A stretch of 64,000 nucleotides of DNA from Flavobacterium succinicans (GTDB lineage Bacteria > Bacteroidota > Bacteroidia > Flavobacteriales > Flavobacteriaceae). Location: assembly GCF_001662485.1 (NCBI RefSeq), contig NZ_JMTM01000065.1, positions 124,001 to 188,000 of the forward strand. The letters are read 5' to 3'. This document shows, in pieces, positions 1 to 7,984 of this stretch (position 1 is its first letter; the number at the start of each line of letters is the position of its first letter). Below the pieces are notes generated by a model. It saw only the letters and a list, made by a program, of their open reading frames with translations. It did no database searches and was not told where the DNA came from. A program made the translations under genes and the position numbers.

Positions 1-27
1 CATTAAACATTTAAACCCTAAACCAAA

Positions 28-1302
28 TTAACCATTTAAGGCTTTCACCATTACTTTATCTATCTTAACCCCATCCATATCAATCACTTCTAGCTCAAAC
101 TTTTGCCAGATCAATTTCTCTCCTTGTTTAGGAATGTGTGACAATTCGGTCATAATTAATCCACTAACAGTGGTTACCTCATAATCATTGATTAATTCAT
201 CCAGCTCGAAAAAAGTCAAGAAATCGTGTAATGAATAATGCCCATCCACCAACCAAGAACCATCTTCTCTTTCTATTAGTTGAAAATCATCTTTGTAGAA
301 CTCAGCAGCATCACCAACTAACGCTTCTAGTATATCGTTCAATGTAATCACTCCCTGAAACACGCCATATTCATCAGAAACAAAGGCGTAATGAATTCCT
401 GTTTTCTTAAAATCTTCTAGCGCAGTGTAAGCTGTAGTTTGCTCCATGATAAAAGGCGCTTCGGTCATGATATCGGCCAAATTGAAATTTTCATTCTCAA
501 AATGAGAAAAAATATTCTTCAAATTCACTACCCCAACAATATCATCAAAGTTTTCTTTGTAGACAGGATAAATAGAATGCAATTCTTTCAACATCAATTG
601 TCGCACTTGTTCCTTATTTGCGTCAAAAGGCAAGAAAACAACTGATTTTCTGTGCGTCATTAAAGAATTGACTTTTCGATCACCAATATGAAAAACGCGC
701 TCTACGATATCTTGCTCAATTTCTTGTACTTCCCCTCCTTCGGTTCCTTCTTTGATAATGGCTTTGATTTCTTCCTCCGTTACTTTTCCGTCTGCCGTAG
801 GTTTGATTTGCAAAATATCCAAAATAGCATCTGTAGAAGAAGTAAGTAACCATATAAAAGGAGCCGTGATTATCGAAATAAATTTCATTGGCATTGCTAC
901 CGTCTTTGCAATAGACTCGGGATGATTGAGACCAATTCTTTTGGGCAACAACTCGCCTAATACTAGTGAGAAGAAAGTTAACACCACGACAACAATTCCA
1001 ACCGCTATAGAATGAGCATAAGGATGAAAAACTTCAAAGCCTTGAACAAAAAGTTCAACATCATTCGTGATTTTATCTCCAGAATAAATCCCCGTCAAGA
1101 TTCCGATTAAGGTAATTCCAATTTGAACGGTTGATAAAAATTTATTGGGTGAATTGGCTAAATCGAGTGCCGTTTTAGCGCTTTTATTTCCTTTTTTTGC
1201 TGCTGTTTCTAATCTATTTTTCCTTGCTGAAATCAATGCGATTTCTGACATAGAGAAAACGCCATTTAAGAGTATTAGAAAAAAGATAATCAGTAATTCC
1301 AA
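28..1302 (-). CDS. CNNM/CorC (HlyC) family transporter with CBS domains
   Basis: A 424-residue membrane protein of the CNNM/CorC family, which in other bacteria exports or helps handle Mg2+ and other divalent cations. In order: hydrophobic DUF21/CNNM membrane domain (about residues 1-190) starting with a hydrophobic helix and containing the family motif GELLPKRIG; a CBS-domain pair (about 205-325); a C-terminal CorC_HlyC domain (about 340-424). The length is normal for the family. It is a single gene convergent with nothing visible on its left, because the window begins there. Older names call such proteins hemolysins, but the toxin role is not supported. The family call is secure; the ion is inferred. 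Confidence 0.9.
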   Translation of the reverse strand: MELLIIFFLILLNGVFSMSEIALISARKNRLETAAKKGNKSAKTALDLANSPNKFLSTVQIGITLIGILTGIYSGDKITNDVELFVQGFEVFHPYAHSIAVGIVVVVLTFFSLVLGELLPKRIGLNHPESIAKTVAMPMKFISIITAPFIWLLTSSTDAILDILQIKPTADGKVTEEEIKAIIKEGTEGGEVQEIEQDIVERVFHIGDRKVNSLMTHRKSVVFLPFDANKEQVRQLMLKELHSIYPVYKENFDDIVGVVNLKNIFSHFENENFNLADIMTEAPFIMEQTTAYTALEDFKKTGIHYAFVSDEYGVFQGVITLNDILEALVGDAAEFYKDDFQLIEREDGSWLVDGHYSLHDFLTFFELDELINDYEVTTVSGLIMTELSHIPKQGEKLIWQKFELEVIDMDGVKIDKVMVKALNG

Positions 1303-1330
1303 TTTTATGTTTGTTAGTTAAACTTCTTTT

Positions 1331-1472
1331 TAGCCCAGATGGCAGTGGAAAGCCCGGACTCTCGTTGTCTAGTTTTTTGTGAGTAGCGCTAAGCGACTAA
1401 AAGAAGCTTGGGCGATGCTCTACAAAAACAGATAAGGAGAGGAGGACTTGTAACGTACAGCTGGAAATGCTT
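1331..1472 (+). repeat. Flavobacterial intergenic repeat, copy 1
   Basis: About 140 bases that fill the space between two minus-strand genes. The left end reads TAGCCCAGATGGCAGTGGAA and further in come GCGACTAAAAGAAGC and GAGGACTTGTAAC, then CAGCTGGA. The same ordered words occur in reverse complement at 35561-35702, and the left-end words recur at 48490. The middle differs between copies. It lies just past the adk stop codon in the adk sense. I recall this kind of element as common between genes in Flavobacteriaceae; its function is unknown to me. Confidence 0.7.
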
Positions 1473-2045
1473 CTATAAATTATCGATAACTTGTGTAAGT
1501 CTTTCGGTAATTTCTTGAATACTTCCTATACCATCTACAGCGTGAAATTTGTTTTGTGCCTTGTAGTAATCCATTAAAGGAGCTGTTTTTTCATTGTATT
1601 CTTGGTAACGGTTTCTGATTTTTTCTTCGTCTTGGTCGTCTACTCTGCCGCTCGTTTTTCCTCTTTCAAGCAAACGTGCCACTAGTACTTCGTCATCAGC
1701 TTCTAGTGCGACAGTCGCAGTTACTTGGCTACCGATAGTTGGCAAAAATGCATCTAATGCTTCGGCTTGAGAAATGGTTCTTGGGTAGCCATCGAATAAA
1801 ATTCCTTTGGCATCCAAATGCTTATTTACTTCGTCAATTAGCATTTTGGTGGTTAATTCATCTGGCACTAAATCTCCTGCGTCCATGTAAACACGAGCTT
1901 GTTTTCCTAACTCGGTATCATTTTTCAGGTTATAACGAAATACATCTCCTGTTGAAATATGAACTAATTGGTATTTTTCTTTTAGGAATTCTGCTTGAGT
2001 TCCTTTTCCTGCACCTGGTTTCCCAAATAAAACAATGTTAATCAT
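1473..2045 (-). CDS. adk: Adenylate kinase
   Basis: Cytosolic enzyme that interconverts ATP + AMP and 2 ADP, balancing the adenylate pool. The 190-residue protein begins with the nucleoside-kinase P-loop GKPGAGKGTQ (residues 8-17), has the AMP-site motif DGYPRT, and the LID segment GRVDDQDEEKIRNRY without zinc cysteines. This is the short-lid form. The ATG start is preceded by an AT-rich leader. The neighbour upstream on the same strand is hpt, another purine gene, 70 bases away, so the two may be co-transcribed. Confidence 0.97.
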   Translation of the reverse strand: MINIVLFGKPGAGKGTQAEFLKEKYQLVHISTGDVFRYNLKNDTELGKQARVYMDAGDLVPDELTTKMLIDEVNKHLDAKGILFDGYPRTISQAEALDAFLPTIGSQVTATVALEADDEVLVARLLERGKTSGRVDDQDEEKIRNRYQEYNEKTAPLMDYYKAQNKFHAVDGIGSIQEITERLTQVIDNL

Positions 2046-2115
2046 TTTTGTAATTTTAAAAAGTGGTAAGCTTGTGGTTAAAGATTACCTTTAAATTAGT
2101 TATAGTTAATTTTAG

Positions 2116-2646
2116 TTATTCACTTAGTTGATATACTTCGGGTAAATTTCTACCCAACCCATCATAATCAAGGCCATAGCCAACGATGAATTTATTCGGA
2201 ATTCGGATCCCTACATAATCAATCTTACTATCTTGCTTGTAGGCTTCTGGCTTGAAGAAAAGGGTGGCAATCTTCAAATGCTTAACATTTTGACTTTTGA
2301 ACAATTCTTTTAGTTCTACCAAAGTATTTCCGGTGTCTACGATATCTTCGAGAATCACAACTGACCTACCTGAAAGGTCTTGATTCAAACCTATTAATTG
2401 TTTTACATTTTCAGTAGAGGCCGTTCCCTCATAGGAAGCCATCTTAATGAAGGTGATTTCACAAGGTTTTTTGTATTTTTTCATCAAATCTGAAACCACC
2501 ATAAATGACCCATTCAAAACTCCAACAAAAACAGGAGTTTCATCAGCAAAATCATCTTGAATTTGAGCGGCTAATTTGGTAATAGCAAAATCAATTTCGT
2601 TCGCAGAAATAAACGGAACAAATTGTTTATCGTGAAGTTGTATCAT
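2116..2646 (-). CDS. hpt: Hypoxanthine phosphoribosyltransferase
   Basis: Purine-salvage enzyme that joins hypoxanthine (or guanine) to PRPP. The diagnostic PRPP loop is seen as ILEDIVDTGNTL, followed by the usual C-terminal part ending GYGLDYDGLGRNLPEVY. I start it at MIQLHDKQF (176 residues). The frame stays open 17 codons further upstream, but that stretch runs through the -7 promoter box at 2671-2678, so it should not be translated. Divergent from the gene at 2746, with the two promoters back to back. Confidence 0.95.
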   Translation of the reverse strand: MIQLHDKQFVPFISANEIDFAITKLAAQIQDDFADETPVFVGVLNGSFMVVSDLMKKYKKPCEITFIKMASYEGTASTENVKQLIGLNQDLSGRSVVILEDIVDTGNTLVELKELFKSQNVKHLKIATLFFKPEAYKQDSKIDYVGIRIPNKFIVGYGLDYDGLGRNLPEVYQLSE

Positions 2647-2670
2647 TATTTTTAGGTTTAAAATAATGCA

Positions 2671-2678
2671 CAAAGATA
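2671..2678 (-). promoter_or_regulatory. -7 promoter box of hpt
   Basis: On the minus strand this reads TATCTTTG, a perfect match to the Bacteroidota -7 consensus TAnnTTTG. A TTG that can serve as -33 element lies 16-23 bases upstream. It places the transcript start about 20-25 bases before the hpt ATG and fixes that start. Confidence 0.75.
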
Positions 2679-2690
2679 CAGAATTCGGGT

Positions 2691-2719
2691 TTGACAATTC
2701 ACAATTGATTTTAAATTTG
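2691..2719 (+). promoter_or_regulatory. Promoter of the gene at 2746
   Basis: TTGAC at 2691 and TAAATTTG at 2712-2719 with 18 bases between the TTG and the TA give a good Bacteroidota promoter. The -33 part overlaps the -33 region of the divergent hpt promoter, so the two genes cannot both bind polymerase freely at the same time. Confidence 0.7.
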
Positions 2720-2745
2720 TATTTTTAAAATTAAAACCATCCAAA

Positions 2746-3291
2746 ATGAGCGCTGAACTGTTGTCCCATCTAGATTATGTAAGTGGTTACCGCGACAAAA
2801 GAGTACTTGCTGCACAATTTGTTTTGAACCATCCCGCACATTTTGAAACATTATTACAACTTTGTTTTGCTACTGAAGATGAAAAGTCATACAAAGCCTG
2901 TTGGGTTTTGGAACAAGTGGCTTATAATCAATTAGAATGGCTGCAACCGCATTTGGATTTTTTTTGTTCGCATTTAAATCAACTCAATAATGAAAGTGCG
3001 ATTCGTCCAGTCGCCAAAGTATTGCAGTTATTGGTTGAAAATCATTTCAAAAAGAAAACAATAAAACTAAGCCCAAATCAAATAGAGCAAATAACGGAAT
3101 GCTGCTTTGATTGGCTGATTTCTGATACTAAAGTAGCGGCCAAATGCTATTGTATTCGCACGTTATTTGTCTTAGGAAAATCGAATGATTGGATTTATCC
3201 CGAGTTACAAATTATCATCGAAAAAGACTATCCCACTCAATCCGCAGCCTACAAGGCCGTTTCGAGAGAGATTTTGAGGAAAATAAAGTAG
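2746..3291 (+). CDS. Conserved hypothetical helical (HEAT-like) protein
   Basis: A 181-residue protein, all predicted helix, with spaced Leu/Val/Trp and no signal peptide or membrane segment. Segments such as EKSYKACWVLEQVAY and AAKCYCIRTLFVLG look like helical-repeat (HEAT/ARM-like) units. Some flavobacterial relatives have, in my memory, been named after adenylosuccinate lyase, but no lyase active-site motif is visible. It has its own promoter and lies divergent from hpt. Function unknown. Confidence 0.8.
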   Translation: MSAELLSHLDYVSGYRDKRVLAAQFVLNHPAHFETLLQLCFATEDEKSYKACWVLEQVAYNQLEWLQPHLDFFCSHLNQLNNESAIRPVAKVLQLLVENHFKKKTIKLSPNQIEQITECCFDWLISDTKVAAKCYCIRTLFVLGKSNDWIYPELQIIIEKDYPTQSAAYKAVSREILRKIK

Positions 3292-3333
3292 CGTTTTTCT
3301 ATTTTCGGAAATAAACGAAATAAAAATTATCCG

Positions 3334-3341
3334 TACATTTG
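3334..3341 (+). promoter_or_regulatory. -7 promoter box of the toxin-antitoxin pair
   Basis: TACATTTG matches TAnnTTTG exactly and lies 16 bases before the antitoxin ATG, giving a very short leader. No convincing -33 TTG is visible at the usual distance, so promoter strength may depend on other factors. Confidence 0.6.
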
Positions 3342-3348
3342 CAAAAAC

Positions 3349-3358
3349 TATACGTATA
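3349..3358 (+). promoter_or_regulatory. Palindrome TATACGTATA, candidate TA operator
   Basis: A perfect 10-base palindrome lies between the -7 box and the antitoxin start codon, overlapping its first base. Antitoxins of this kind commonly bind palindromes in their own promoter, so this is a reasonable site for self-repression. The binding is inferred, not shown. Confidence 0.4.
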
Positions 3359-3606
3359 TGAACACCAAACTCACATTATCGTTAGAAAAAACCGTTATAG
3401 AAGATGCAAAATTGTATGCTAAAAAAACGGGGAGAAGTTTGTCTGAATTGGTAGAAAATTATTTCAAAAACCTTACCGACAAATCAGAAACGGCAGAAGA
3501 CATTCACCCAAAAGTAAAAAAACTGATTGGCAGGATTACACTTCCACCCGATTTTGACTTAGACAAAGCAAAAGAAGAACATTACAAAGAGAAATATGGG
3601 TTTTAA
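3358..3606 (+). CDS. Antitoxin of a PIN-toxin pair (DUF6364-like)
   Basis: An 82-residue protein with a short N-terminal strand (MNTKLTLSLEKTVIEDAKLYAK) of ribbon-helix-helix type, followed by helix KTGRSLSELVENYF and a charged C-terminal tail ending EEHYKEKYGF. This is the usual shape of a DNA-binding antitoxin whose tail wraps the toxin. It overlaps the PIN gene by 11 bases, so the two are translationally coupled. The family assignment to DUF6364 is by resemblance. Confidence 0.8.
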   Translation: MNTKLTLSLEKTVIEDAKLYAKKTGRSLSELVENYFKNLTDKSETAEDIHPKVKKLIGRITLPPDFDLDKAKEEHYKEKYGF

Positions 3607-4021
3607 AAATATTTTTCTTGACACCAATATTTTAGTGGACATCGTTGCGAATAGATTACCCTTTTCAAAGAATGTTATTTTAATTTTCGATTATTGTGAA
3701 CGCCATAAAATCAAAATGTATTCTTCCTCTCACTCTATTGCCACTATGCACTATATCGCAAAAAGGGTAGTTGACGAAAAAGAATTACGTTCTATTATTG
3801 AAGATTTATTAGACACTATTTCTATAATTGCTGTAACAGAATCTATTTTAAAAAAAAGCCTCAAATCCAGTCACAAAGATTTTGAAGATGCAATACAAAT
3901 TATCACAGCACAATCAATAAATACAATGGATTGCATAATCACTAGAGATTTGAAAGATTTTAAATTTTCAGAGATTAGTGTTTTCACTCCAGACGAATTT
4001 TTAAATATAATTACCAAATAA
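3596..4021 (+). CDS. PIN-domain ribonuclease toxin (VapC-like)
   Basis: A 141-residue PIN domain. The N-terminal acidic site is seen as IFLDTNILVDIV, the central acidic helix as KDFEDAIQIITAQ, and the C-terminal aspartate region as CIITRDLKDF. Such proteins cut RNA (often tRNA) when the antitoxin is lost. It follows and overlaps a ribbon-helix-helix-like antitoxin. The pair sits between a single gene and purK and has its own promoter, suggesting an acquired two-gene unit. Target RNA unknown. Confidence 0.88.
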   Translation: MGFKNIFLDTNILVDIVANRLPFSKNVILIFDYCERHKIKMYSSSHSIATMHYIAKRVVDEKELRSIIEDLLDTISIIAVTESILKKSLKSSHKDFEDAIQIITAQSINTMDCIITRDLKDFKFSEISVFTPDEFLNIITK

Positions 4022-4069
4022 CACGAGCGAAGCGAATGCATTTAATCGTTACTAAACAATAACTAAAAA

Positions 4070-5224
4070 ATGAATTATTTTTCTTCTGATTTTAAACTAG
4101 GCATATTAGGTGGCGGACAATTAGGCAAAATGCTGTTGTTTGACACTCGAAAATTCGACATTCAAACCTATGTACTAGACCCTAGCGACGAAGCACCTTG
4201 CAAAATCGCTTGTAACCAATTCTTCCAAGGCGATTTGATGGATTTTGATACAGTGTACAACTTTGGAAAACAAGTCGATGTGCTGACTTTCGAAATCGAA
4301 TTGGTAAATCTAGAAGCCTTAGAAAAACTAGAAAATGAAGGCAAAAAAGTTTATCCATCTCCAAAAACTTTGCGTTTGATTCAGAACAAGGGCGTACAAA
4401 AAGATTTTTACACTCAACATACTATTCCCACCGCTCCCTACACTCGATTTGAAAATCTTGATGCTTTACAATTGGCTGTAAAATCGAGTGCAGTTGAATT
4501 ACCTTTTGTGTGGAAATGTACTGAATTTGGTTACGACGGAAACGGCGTAAAAGTGGTTCGAAAAGCTTCGGATTTGGATTTGTTACCCAATGTAGAATGC
4601 ATTGCCGAAACGATGATTCCATTCAAAAACGAATTGGCCGTTATCGTTTGCCGCAATCCATCAGGCGAAATCAAAACCTATCCTGTAGTCGAAATGGAAT
4701 TTCATCCCGAAGCCAATCAGGTAGAATATGTAATCTGTCCCGCCAGAATCAATGAAAAAGTAGCCGAAAAAGCGAGAGCTATTGCATTAAATGTTTCGCA
4801 ACAATTTAACCACGTAGGTCTTTTGGCGGTTGAAATGTTTCAAACCGAAGACGACGAAATTCTAGTAAACGAAGTAGCCCCTCGTCCGCACAATTCAGGT
4901 CATTACAGCATTGAAGCGAGTTATACTTCGCAATTTGAGAACCATTTGCGTGCCATTTTGGATTTACCTTTAGGCAATACCGATAGTAAAGTAGCTGGAA
5001 TTATGGTCAATTTGGTAGGTGCCGAAGGGCATTCAGGAGATGTGGTTTACGAAAACATCGAAACGATTTTAGGTTGGAATGGCGTTACCCCACATATTTA
5101 TGGTAAAAAACAAACCCGTCCTTTCAGAAAAATGGGACACGTGACCATTGCCAATGAAAATATGACCGAAGCAAGAAGAATTGCTGAGGAGGTAAAGAAT
5201 ACGATAAGAGTGATTTCTAAATAA
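4070..5224 (+). CDS. purK: 5-(carboxyamino)imidazole ribonucleotide synthase
   Basis: ATP-dependent carboxylation of aminoimidazole ribonucleotide in purine synthesis. The 384-residue protein starts with the PurK Rossmann signature LGILGGGQLGKML and has the ATP-grasp core with the late motif EVAPRPHNSGHYSIEA. Length is normal. purE, whose product uses the PurK product, follows after 106 bases on the same strand. The gap contains an AT-rich inverted repeat. Confidence 0.97.
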   Translation: MNYFSSDFKLGILGGGQLGKMLLFDTRKFDIQTYVLDPSDEAPCKIACNQFFQGDLMDFDTVYNFGKQVDVLTFEIELVNLEALEKLENEGKKVYPSPKTLRLIQNKGVQKDFYTQHTIPTAPYTRFENLDALQLAVKSSAVELPFVWKCTEFGYDGNGVKVVRKASDLDLLPNVECIAETMIPFKNELAVIVCRNPSGEIKTYPVVEMEFHPEANQVEYVICPARINEKVAEKARAIALNVSQQFNHVGLLAVEMFQTEDDEILVNEVAPRPHNSGHYSIEASYTSQFENHLRAILDLPLGNTDSKVAGIMVNLVGAEGHSGDVVYENIETILGWNGVTPHIYGKKQTRPFRKMGHVTIANENMTEARRIAEEVKNTIRVISK

Positions 5225-5321
5225 TTAAAAGATTGAATAATTTAAAGATTAAAAAATTGGTAAAACCATAAAGTTCTATCTTTCCAAAATCTTTAAATCA
5301 TTTAATTTTTAAATCTTTAAA
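5224..5321. repeat. AT-rich inverted short-word repeat between purK and purE
   Basis: The left arm (about 5224-5260) is built from words like TTTAAAGATT, the right arm (about 5284-5321) from AATCTTTAAAT, so the arms are imperfect reverse complements and can form a long AT hairpin in the purK-purE transcript. It could be a processing or stability signal, or a selfish short-word repeat. Confidence 0.5.
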
Positions 5322-5330
5322 TGTAAAACA

Positions 5331-5816
5331 ATGAGCAAAGTAGCAGTAATAATGGGCAGTATATCAGATATGCCTGTAATGCAAGACGCCATCGATATCC
5401 TAAACGGATTTGATATAGCAGTAGAAGTCGATATTGTTTCGGCTCACAGAACACCAGAAAAATTATTTGATTTTAGCCAAAACGCTCACAAACGAGGTAT
5501 TTCAGTGATTATTGCAGGAGCTGGTGGAGCCGCGCATTTACCAGGAATGGTAGCTTCGATGTCGCCACTTCCAGTGATTGGTGTTCCTGTAAAATCAAGC
5601 AATTCTATTGATGGTTGGGATTCTGTATTGTCGATTTTGCAAATGCCAGGTGGTGTTCCAGTTGCCACTGTGGCCTTAAACGGTGCAAAAAACGCTGGAT
5701 TATTGGCTGCTCAAATCATCGGTAGTGCTGATAAATGCGTTTTAGATAAAATCGTCCTTTATAAAGAAGGATTGAAAGATGCCGTAAACAAAGCGGCCGA
5801 AGGATTGAAAAAATAG
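5331..5816 (+). CDS. purE: N5-carboxyaminoimidazole ribonucleotide mutase
   Basis: Class I PurE, which moves the carboxylate of N5-CAIR to carbon 4 without ATP. 161 residues. Visible signatures: GSISDMPVMQDA near the N terminus (phosphate-binding Ser-Asp), SAHRTPE (substrate histidine) and the glycine-rich AGAGGAAHLPGMVAS. It follows purK and completes the two-step carboxylation. ATG start preceded by AT-rich sequence with no Shine-Dalgarno. Confidence 0.97.
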   Translation: MSKVAVIMGSISDMPVMQDAIDILNGFDIAVEVDIVSAHRTPEKLFDFSQNAHKRGISVIIAGAGGAAHLPGMVASMSPLPVIGVPVKSSNSIDGWDSVLSILQMPGGVPVATVALNGAKNAGLLAAQIIGSADKCVLDKIVLYKEGLKDAVNKAAEGLKK

Positions 5817-5866
5817 ATAACTGACGAACAAATCGGTTATTTTAAATTATTAATCAATAAAAGTAC

Positions 5867-5886
5867 GGACAGGTCGCGACCTGTCC
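5867..5886. repeat. Perfect 20-base GC-rich palindrome before the M3 peptidase
   Basis: The half-site GGACAGGTCG is followed directly by its reverse complement. In an AT-rich region this stands out strongly. It ends 11 bases before the peptidase ATG, so in RNA it would be a strong hairpin next to the start codon, and in DNA it could be a binding site. It may also be one copy of a dispersed palindrome. Confidence 0.6.
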
Positions 5887-5897
5887 CTTCGGTAAAT

Positions 5898-7925
5898 ATG
5901 GAAATTTTAACCTCTACCTTCAAAACGAAATACAATACCGCACCCTTTTCTCAGATAAAATTGGAGGATTACCAACCGGCATTTATCGAGAATATTGCTG
6001 CGGCAAAAGCGGAAATTGATGCCATCATCAACAATCCATCAGCTCCGACTTTCGAAAACACTATCGAAGCCTTGGATTTTTCAGGAAATGCTTTGGACCG
6101 TTTATCGTCTATTTTTTTTAATTTGAATTCGGCCGAAACTTGCGATGAGATGCAAAAAATCGCCCAAGAAGTTTCGCCTTTGTTGACCGAATTCAGCAAT
6201 GATATTACCTTAAACGAAGCTTTATTCCAAAGAATAAAAACCGTTTACGAGCAAAAAGACAGCTTGAATTTATCGCCCGAACAAGCAACATTGTTAGACA
6301 AGAAATTCAAAAGTTTTTCTCGAAATGGCGCCTTGCTTTCGGAAGAAGACAAACTAAAATTACGTGAGATTGACACGGAATTAGCTAAACTCAAACTGAC
6401 TTTCAGTGAAAATGTTTTGGCCGAAACCAACAACTACCAATTGCATTTAACTAATGAAGCTGATTTAAAAGGTTTACCTGAAGGTGCTATAGAAGCGGCG
6501 AGTGCATTGGCCAAAAGCAAGGATTTGGATGGATGGATTTTTACGTTGGATTTCCCAAGTTACCTTCCGTTTGTGACCTATGCCGACAATCGTGAATTAC
6601 GCAAAGAAATAGCAATCGCTGCTGGTAAAAAAGCCTTTCAAAATAACGAATTCGACAATCAAGAAATTGCTTTGAAAATTGCCAAGTTACGCTTTGAAAG
6701 AGCTAATTTATTAGGATATGAAACGCATTCTCATTTTGTCTTGGAAGAAAGAATGGCGCAACATCCTGACAAAGTCAAATCGTTTTTGAATGATTTGTTG
6801 ACCAAAGCCAAACCAGCCGCTGAAAAAGAGTTTGCTGAATTATCGGCTTTCGCCAAAGAATTAGATGGCATAGAACAATTAGAAAAATGGGATGGTGCTT
6901 ATTATGCTGAAAAATTGAAGCAAAAATTATTCAATTTGGATGACGAAAAGCTAAAACCTTATTTTCAATTAGAAAACGTTTTGAACGGAGCTTTTACCAT
7001 TGCCAATAAATTATTTGGACTAACCTTTACAGAAATTTTCGATATCGATAAATACCACGAAGAAGTAACCACCTATGAAGTGAAAGATGAATTTGGCGAA
7101 CTCGTAGCTATTTTCTACGCGGATTTTTTCCCAAGAAAAGGCAAACGAAACGGCGCTTGGATGACTTCTTTCAAATCGCAATACATCAAAGACGGTAGCA
7201 ACGAAAGACCTCACATTTCTAATGTTTGTAATTTCACCAAGCCAACCGCCACCAAACCTTCATTACTAACTTTTAATGAAGTAACGACTTTATTCCATGA
7301 ATTTGGTCACGGATTACACGGTATGTTGGCCAATACTATTTATCCAAGTTTGTCAGGAACCTCTGTGTACTGGGATTTTGTAGAATTACCAAGTCAGGTG
7401 ATGGAAAACTGGTGTTACGAGCCTGAAGCGCTGGCTTTATTTGCCAAACATTATGAAACTGGCGAAATTATTCCACAAGAATATGTAGATAAAATAAAAG
7501 AAAGCGCCAGTTTCCAAGAAGGAATGGCTACGCTACGCCAATTGAGTTTTGGTATTTTAGATATGGCCTTTCATAGTAACAATCCAAGCGCGATTACTAA
7601 CATAAAAGCGTTTGAAAAAACGGCTTTTGAAGGTACCTCTTTATATCCTGATGTAGCTGAGAATTGTATGTCGGTTTCCTTCTCCCATATTTTTGCTGGC
7701 GGCTATTCTTCTGGATATTATAGCTACAAATGGGCCGAAGTGCTCGATGCCGATGCGTTTGCTTATTTTCAAGAAAAAGGCATCTTCAATAAAGAAGTTG
7801 CAACAAAATTCAAAGATAACGTACTTTCAAAAGGCGGCACCGAATTACCAATGGAACTTTACAAACGCTTTAGAGGGCAAGAACCAAAGGCTGATGCGCT
7901 TTTGAAAAGAGCGGGGTTGCTGTAA
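5898..7925 (+). CDS. M3 family metallopeptidase (oligopeptidase A / Dcp type)
   Basis: A 675-residue zinc peptidase of the thimet oligopeptidase family, which degrades short peptides in the cytosol. The zinc motif LFHEFGHGLHG is at about residues 465-475 and the third zinc ligand is expected about 25 residues further, in VYWDFVELPSQVMENW. No signal peptide is visible, so an intracellular oligopeptidase is more likely than a periplasmic dipeptidyl carboxypeptidase. Length fits. A palindrome sits just before the start codon. Confidence 0.93.
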   Translation: MEILTSTFKTKYNTAPFSQIKLEDYQPAFIENIAAAKAEIDAIINNPSAPTFENTIEALDFSGNALDRLSSIFFNLNSAETCDEMQKIAQEVSPLLTEFSNDITLNEALFQRIKTVYEQKDSLNLSPEQATLLDKKFKSFSRNGALLSEEDKLKLREIDTELAKLKLTFSENVLAETNNYQLHLTNEADLKGLPEGAIEAASALAKSKDLDGWIFTLDFPSYLPFVTYADNRELRKEIAIAAGKKAFQNNEFDNQEIALKIAKLRFERANLLGYETHSHFVLEERMAQHPDKVKSFLNDLLTKAKPAAEKEFAELSAFAKELDGIEQLEKWDGAYYAEKLKQKLFNLDDEKLKPYFQLENVLNGAFTIANKLFGLTFTEIFDIDKYHEEVTTYEVKDEFGELVAIFYADFFPRKGKRNGAWMTSFKSQYIKDGSNERPHISNVCNFTKPTATKPSLLTFNEVTTLFHEFGHGLHGMLANTIYPSLSGTSVYWDFVELPSQVMENWCYEPEALALFAKHYETGEIIPQEYVDKIKESASFQEGMATLRQLSFGILDMAFHSNNPSAITNIKAFEKTAFEGTSLYPDVAENCMSVSFSHIFAGGYSSGYYSYKWAEVLDADAFAYFQEKGIFNKEVATKFKDNVLSKGGTELPMELYKRFRGQEPKADALLKRAGLL

Positions 7926-7957
7926 AAGATTGCAGATTTTAGAATTCAAAGAAAATT

Positions 7958-7984
7958 CCGAAGTAGCAATGCTTCGGTTTTTTT
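7958..7984 (+). terminator. Terminator after the M3 peptidase
   Basis: CCGAAG and CTTCGG form a short GC stem with an eight-base loop, followed by seven T. It lies 32 bases past the stop codon and overlaps the end of the convergent ATPase gene. Confidence 0.7.
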
